A DNA stretch of 16,335 nucleotides from Streptosporangiaceae bacterium (GTDB lineage: Bacteria > Actinomycetota > Actinomycetes > Streptosporangiales > Streptosporangiaceae). The notes beneath the pieces are model-generated. The model was not told the origin of the DNA and did not search any database. It was given only the letters and a program-made list of their open reading frames with translations. Position numbers and translations under genes: made by a program. The stretch covers positions 1-16,335 of the forward strand of contig JASHTT010000259.1 of assembly GCA_030040415.1 (NCBI GenBank). Reading direction: 5' to 3'. Positions 13,419 to 16,335 of this stretch are shown here, one piece after another. Position 1 is the first letter of the stretch. Every line of letters begins with the position of its first letter.

Positions 13419-13424
13419 AATAAT
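13419..13424 (+). promoter_or_regulatory. Candidate -10 box for the ctaE-qcrCAB operon
   Basis: AATAAT matches five of six bases of the classic -10 sequence and is a rare AT-rich patch here. It ends seven bases before the in-frame GTG 13432. If it is the promoter, the annotated ATG 13423 would not be transcribed and ctaE would start at GTG 13432 or 13435 on a leaderless mRNA. No clear -35 is seen. Confidence 0.35.
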
Positions 13425-14070
13425 GGCCCCTGTGGTGACAGCATCTACAGAGGTGACTCCGCGCGGAGCCACCAGTCGGCCCAACCTGGTCAGTGTGGGC
13501 ACCATCGTCTGGCTGTCTTCCGAACTGATGTTCTTCGCGGCGCTGTTCGCGATGTACTTCACCATCCGCTCGGTGGACAAGGGCATGGGCCAGGCGTGGC
13601 CTAAGGCGCACCTCGACCTGGCGCTGGCCTCGACTAACACGATCGTGCTGCTGCTCTCGAGCGTCACCTGCCAGCTTGGCGTGTTCGCGGTCGAGCGGCA
13701 TCAGATCAGGCGGAGTGGCAGGATCTACCAGTTCTGGCGCTGGGGCCTGCGCGAGTGGTACGTGCTCACGTTCTTCATGGGCCTGTACTTCATCTGCGGC
13801 CAGGGCTACGAGTACCTGGACTTGATCCGGCACCAGCACCTGACGCTGTCGTCGAGCAATTACGGCTCTGTGTTCTTTATCACCACCGGCTTTCACGGGC
13901 TGCACGTCACCGGCGGCCTGATTGCCTTCCTTTTCCTCCTCGGCAGGACGTTTGCGGCCAAGCGGTTCACGCTCGAGCAGCAGACCAGCGCAATTGTCGT
14001 GTCCTACTACTGGCACTTCGTCGATGTCGTATGGATCGGCCTGTTCACCACCATCTACCTGATCCACTGA
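13423..14070 (+). CDS. ctaE: Cytochrome c oxidase subunit III
   Basis: CtaE is a membrane subunit of the aa3-type cytochrome c oxidase, the last enzyme of the aerobic chain. The 215-residue product has five transmembrane segments, at about 27-49, 67-90, 112-126, 148-174 and 191-213, the short actinobacterial form. Conserved motifs are WLSSELMFFAALF (30-42) with Glu34, GFHGLHVTGG (156-165) and YYWHFVDVVW (195-204). ATG 13423 begins MAPVVTASTE, but it has no Shine-Dalgarno; GTG 13432 or 13435 would shorten the product by three or four residues. qcrC starts 19 bases after the stop, which supports one operon for oxidase subunit III and the bc1 complex, in keeping with the bc1-aa3 supercomplex of actinobacteria. 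Confidence 0.95.
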   Translation: MAPVVTASTEVTPRGATSRPNLVSVGTIVWLSSELMFFAALFAMYFTIRSVDKGMGQAWPKAHLDLALASTNTIVLLLSSVTCQLGVFAVERHQIRRSGRIYQFWRWGLREWYVLTFFMGLYFICGQGYEYLDLIRHQHLTLSSSNYGSVFFITTGFHGLHVTGGLIAFLFLLGRTFAAKRFTLEQQTSAIVVSYYWHFVDVVWIGLFTTIYLIH

Positions 14071-14089
14071 CAGGGAACTGGGGAAGCTT

Positions 14090-14899
14090 GTGAGCTGGAT
14101 CACTGCAAAGCGCCGGCACCCGGCGGCGACCTATGTCCTCGTCGGGCTCGCGCTCGTGCTGATCGGGGCCGGATACGCCGTGCTCACCACGAGCGGCAGC
14201 GCCTCCGCGTCGTCGCCGACGACGGCGAACGCGGCCCAGATCGCTGACGGCCGCAACATCTTCCTCGAGGACTGCGCCACCTGCCACGGGATGTTTGCGC
14301 AGGGCACGACCGGCGTCGCACCGAGCCTGATCGGCGTCGGCGCGGCGGCCGTGGACTTCCAGGTCAGCACCGGCCGGATGCCCGCGGCGGCGCAGAGCGC
14401 CGAGAACGAGCGCAAGCCACCGCGGCTGACAACCGCTCAGACACACGCCGTCGCCGCCTACATCCAGTCCCTCGGCGGCGGCCCGGCGATCCCCACGGCC
14501 GCGCAGGTCAGCACCGCCGGCGCGAACGTCGGGCTCGGTCAGGAACTGTTCGAGGCCAACTGCGCGGCCTGCCATAACTTCGACGGCGCCGGCGGTGCGC
14601 TGACGAATGGCAAGTTCGCGCCGCCGCTGACCCAGTCGACGCCGACGCAGATATACGAGGCGATGCTCACTGGCCCGGAGGCGATGCCGGTGTTCAACGA
14701 CCTCACGGTCACCCCCCAGGAGAAGCGGGACATCATCGCCTACATCGTCGAGACGAGGTCGGAACCGAACCCCGGCGGGTTCAGCCTGGGCCGGGTCGGG
14801 CCGGTCACCGAGGGCCTTGTCTCGTTCCTCGGGCTGTTGCTGTTCATGGTGCTGGCGGCGCTCTGGATCACTGCGAAGCATGGGAAGACACATGAGTGA
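14090..14899 (+). CDS. qcrC: Diheme cytochrome c subunit of the bc1 complex
   Basis: QcrC carries electrons from the Rieske centre straight to the oxidase, replacing a soluble cytochrome c. The 269-residue protein is anchored by an N-terminal helix (about 12-33) and a C-terminal helix (about 241-261), with two cytochrome c domains between them on the outside. Heme sites are CATCH (62-66) and CAACH (158-162). Met97 in GRMP and Met199 in EAMP are the likely sixth ligands of the two irons. Both domains are complete and the length is normal for the family. GTG 14090 is preceded by GGGGAAG with a short spacer. The stop overlaps the qcrA start by eight bases, so translation is coupled. Confidence 0.96.
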   Translation: MSWITAKRRHPAATYVLVGLALVLIGAGYAVLTTSGSASASSPTTANAAQIADGRNIFLEDCATCHGMFAQGTTGVAPSLIGVGAAAVDFQVSTGRMPAAAQSAENERKPPRLTTAQTHAVAAYIQSLGGGPAIPTAAQVSTAGANVGLGQELFEANCAACHNFDGAGGALTNGKFAPPLTQSTPTQIYEAMLTGPEAMPVFNDLTVTPQEKRDIIAYIVETRSEPNPGGFSLGRVGPVTEGLVSFLGLLLFMVLAALWITAKHGKTHE

Positions 14900-16100
14900 C
14901 ACCAACTCGCCCGGGGTCGGCGGCGAGGCCGGCGATCCGGCGGGCGCGTCCTGGCCCGAGTACCTGTCCGGTGCCTCAGCCTCCGGCCACGGGGCAAGCG
15001 CCGGCGAAGGTCAGCCGGACGGCGACCCGGAGGCCGAGCAGGAGTTCCACGCCGGGCCCCGCCGGGTCATCGGCACCCCGTCTCCGGCGGCGGCCAGGAC
15101 GATGCTGTCCGGGCCGGGCAGCGACGGCGGCAAGCCGGCGGTCCGCGAACTGCCCGCCGACCCTGACGACCCGCAGCGAGCCAAGAAGGCGGAGCGGCTG
15201 GCAGCGGCCTGCTTTATCCTCGCCGGGCTCGCCGGCGTCGGGTTCCTGGTGTCGTACGCCATCTTCGATGTTCACTCGCTCACCACGGTCCTGCATTCTC
15301 AGCTCGCCCTGGGCACCTGCCTGTCGCTGGTCTTCCTGCTGATGGGCATCGGCGCGGTCATCTGGGTCCGGCACGTGATGCCGGACGTCGAGATCACCGA
15401 GCAGCGGCACCCGATGCGTTCCGACCCGGCTGACCGCGCGGCCTTCAGCGAGACATTCAAGGAAGGCGCGGAGGCCAGCCAGTTCGTGAAGCGGCCGCTG
15501 CTGCGGCGCAGCCTCATCGCGGCCAGCGTGCCGCTGGCGGTCGCGCCGCTCTTCCTGCTGCGCGACATGGGACCGCTGCCCGGAACCAGCCTCGACGGGA
15601 CCGTCTGGCGCAAGGGCCTGCGGCTGCTCGTGTACGGCACCGGTGCGCCGATCACGCCTGCCGACTTCGACACTCCCGGCGCACTGATCAGCGTCGGACC
15701 CGAGGGCTACCTCGACGATGACGACGCGATGGCCAAGGCCGCGGTCTCGCTCATCAGGATGCGTCCCGGCGAGTTGGTATTCGGCCCAGCCGCGAAACCG
15801 GGCGGACCGTCGAAGCCGAACTTCACGGTGCCGAACTGGACGGTCGACAACATCGTCGCCTACTCCAAGATCTGCACCCACGTTGGCTGCCCTGCCGCTT
15901 TGTACGAGCAGACCACGCACTACATCCTCTGCCCGTGCCACCAGTCCACGTTCCTGGCCACCGAGGGCGCCCGCGTCATCTTCGGCCCGGCCACCCGTGC
16001 GCTGCCTCAGCTTCCGATCGGCGTCGACTCGGCCGGCTACCTGATCGCACTGAGCGGCTTCAACGAGCCGGTCGGCCCGAGCTTCTGGGAGCGGTCATGA
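14892..16100 (+). CDS. qcrA: Rieske iron-sulfur subunit of the bc1 complex
   Basis: QcrA takes electrons from quinol and passes them to cytochrome c. The 402-residue product has an unusually long, hydrophilic, Gly/Pro/Ser-rich N-terminus of about 98 residues. Three transmembrane helices follow (about 103-125, 138-159 and 207-223), the actinobacterial arrangement. The C-terminal Rieske domain holds the cluster ligands Cys328 and His330 in CTHVGC, and Cys347 and His350 in CPCHQS. Cys333 and Cys349 form the usual disulfide. ATG 14892 is preceded by GGGAAG, starts inside the end of qcrC and gives MSDTNSPG; the open frame continues further upstream only as an antisense-like extension of qcrC. The stop overlaps qcrB in ATGA. 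Confidence 0.96.
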   Translation: MSDTNSPGVGGEAGDPAGASWPEYLSGASASGHGASAGEGQPDGDPEAEQEFHAGPRRVIGTPSPAAARTMLSGPGSDGGKPAVRELPADPDDPQRAKKAERLAAACFILAGLAGVGFLVSYAIFDVHSLTTVLHSQLALGTCLSLVFLLMGIGAVIWVRHVMPDVEITEQRHPMRSDPADRAAFSETFKEGAEASQFVKRPLLRRSLIAASVPLAVAPLFLLRDMGPLPGTSLDGTVWRKGLRLLVYGTGAPITPADFDTPGALISVGPEGYLDDDDAMAKAAVSLIRMRPGELVFGPAAKPGGPSKPNFTVPNWTVDNIVAYSKICTHVGCPAALYEQTTHYILCPCHQSTFLATEGARVIFGPATRALPQLPIGVDSAGYLIALSGFNEPVGPSFWERS

Positions 16101-16335
16101 GCGTCGAGCGCGGCCTGGAGGGCGCCGGCAGCTGGCTGGACGACCGGTTTCACGGCGCCCGCGGCGTCCGCGTCCTGCTCCGCAAGGTGTTCCCGGACCA
16201 CTGGTCGTTCCTGCTCGGGGAAATAATCCTTTACTCGTTCATCATCCTGCTGCTCACCGGCACGTTCCTCACGCTGTGGTTCCAGCCAAGCATGACGCCG
16301 ATCGTCTACCACGGCTCCTATGTGCCACTGGACGG
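16097..16335 (+). CDS. qcrB: Cytochrome b subunit of the bc1 complex, 3' end cut by the window
   Basis: QcrB holds the two b hemes and the quinone sites of the bc1 complex. Only the first 79 complete codons are present. They read MSVERGLEGAGSWLDDRF, then FPDHWSFLLGEI (about 36-47), then the first transmembrane helix (about 43-67, EIILYSFIILLLTGTFLTLWF), which is the conserved start of actinobacterial QcrB. The heme-binding histidine pairs lie beyond the edge. Its ATG overlaps the qcrA TGA as ATGA, so it belongs to the ctaE-qcrCAB operon and is probably translated by reinitiation. Confidence 0.93.
   Translation, partial: MSVERGLEGAGSWLDDRFHGARGVRVLLRKVFPDHWSFLLGEIILYSFIILLLTGTFLTLWFQPSMTPIVYHGSYVPLD

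Noticed and set aside
12454..13422. Upstream extension of the ctaE frame through trpD and the receiver gene
   Set aside because: It is antisense to two intact genes, and the conserved subunit III sequence begins only after 13423.
1..16335. Transposons, CRISPR arrays, tRNA, rRNA, phage or toxin-antitoxin genes
   Set aside because: No terminal repeats, regularly spaced repeats, clover-leaf sequences or recognisable transposase or phage motifs were seen. Composition is even and the genes are core functions.

Overview
The window is chromosomal DNA of a high-GC actinobacterium (Actinomycetota). The evidence is the very GC-rich third codon positions, GTG and TTG starts, the three-helix Rieske subunit QcrA, the diheme cytochrome QcrC next to ctaE, and a PimB-type mannosyltransferase typical of phosphatidylinositol-mannoside makers. 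From memory, the gene order resembles the pfkA to glkA to acyl-CoA ligase to trpD to qcrCAB stretch of Streptomyces chromosomes, but I cannot name the genus. I see no mobile element, integrase, CRISPR array, tRNA or rRNA. This is a conserved core region, not an island.

Left part (1-6505). A minus-strand pair encodes a phosphofructokinase with PPi-type active-site residues and a SAM methyltransferase, possibly followed by a gene cut by the left edge. Divergent from them are an alpha/beta-hydrolase esterase and a two-helix membrane protein. Convergent with these is a minus-strand group: a metallophosphoesterase, an SRPBCC protein, an unrecognised Cys-rich protein with a Pro-Glu/Arg tail, and a ROK glucokinase. 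The glucokinase reading frame runs about 50 codons past its usual end into the neighbouring gene.

Middle part (6646-11838). A long-chain acyl-CoA ligase with a TTG start faces an NlpC/P60 peptidoglycan hydrolase and PimB-like glycosyltransferase operon on the minus strand. The ligase and the glycosyltransferase overlap at their stop codons, which share one CTAG. The hydrolase operon has a recognisable promoter with an inverted repeat over its -35 box. A DEDDh exonuclease and a stand-alone Lrp/AsnC ligand-binding domain lie on the plus strand.

Right part (11896-16335). A minus-strand pair encodes a degenerate receiver-domain protein and TrpD. Divergent from it by only 60 bases is the respiratory cluster ctaE-qcrC-qcrA-qcrB, which encodes cytochrome c oxidase subunit III and the cytochrome bc1 complex. 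qcrB is cut by the right edge.

The genes cover glycolysis, lipid activation, envelope building, tryptophan synthesis and aerobic respiration. The points worth a second look are mostly local: the PPi-type phosphofructokinase residues, the glucokinase read-through tail, a recurring -10 box six bases before start codons (leaderless genes), the duplicated Shine-Dalgarno of the Lrp-like gene, and the palindromes in the hydrolase leader. I found no clear sign of a wholly new system.
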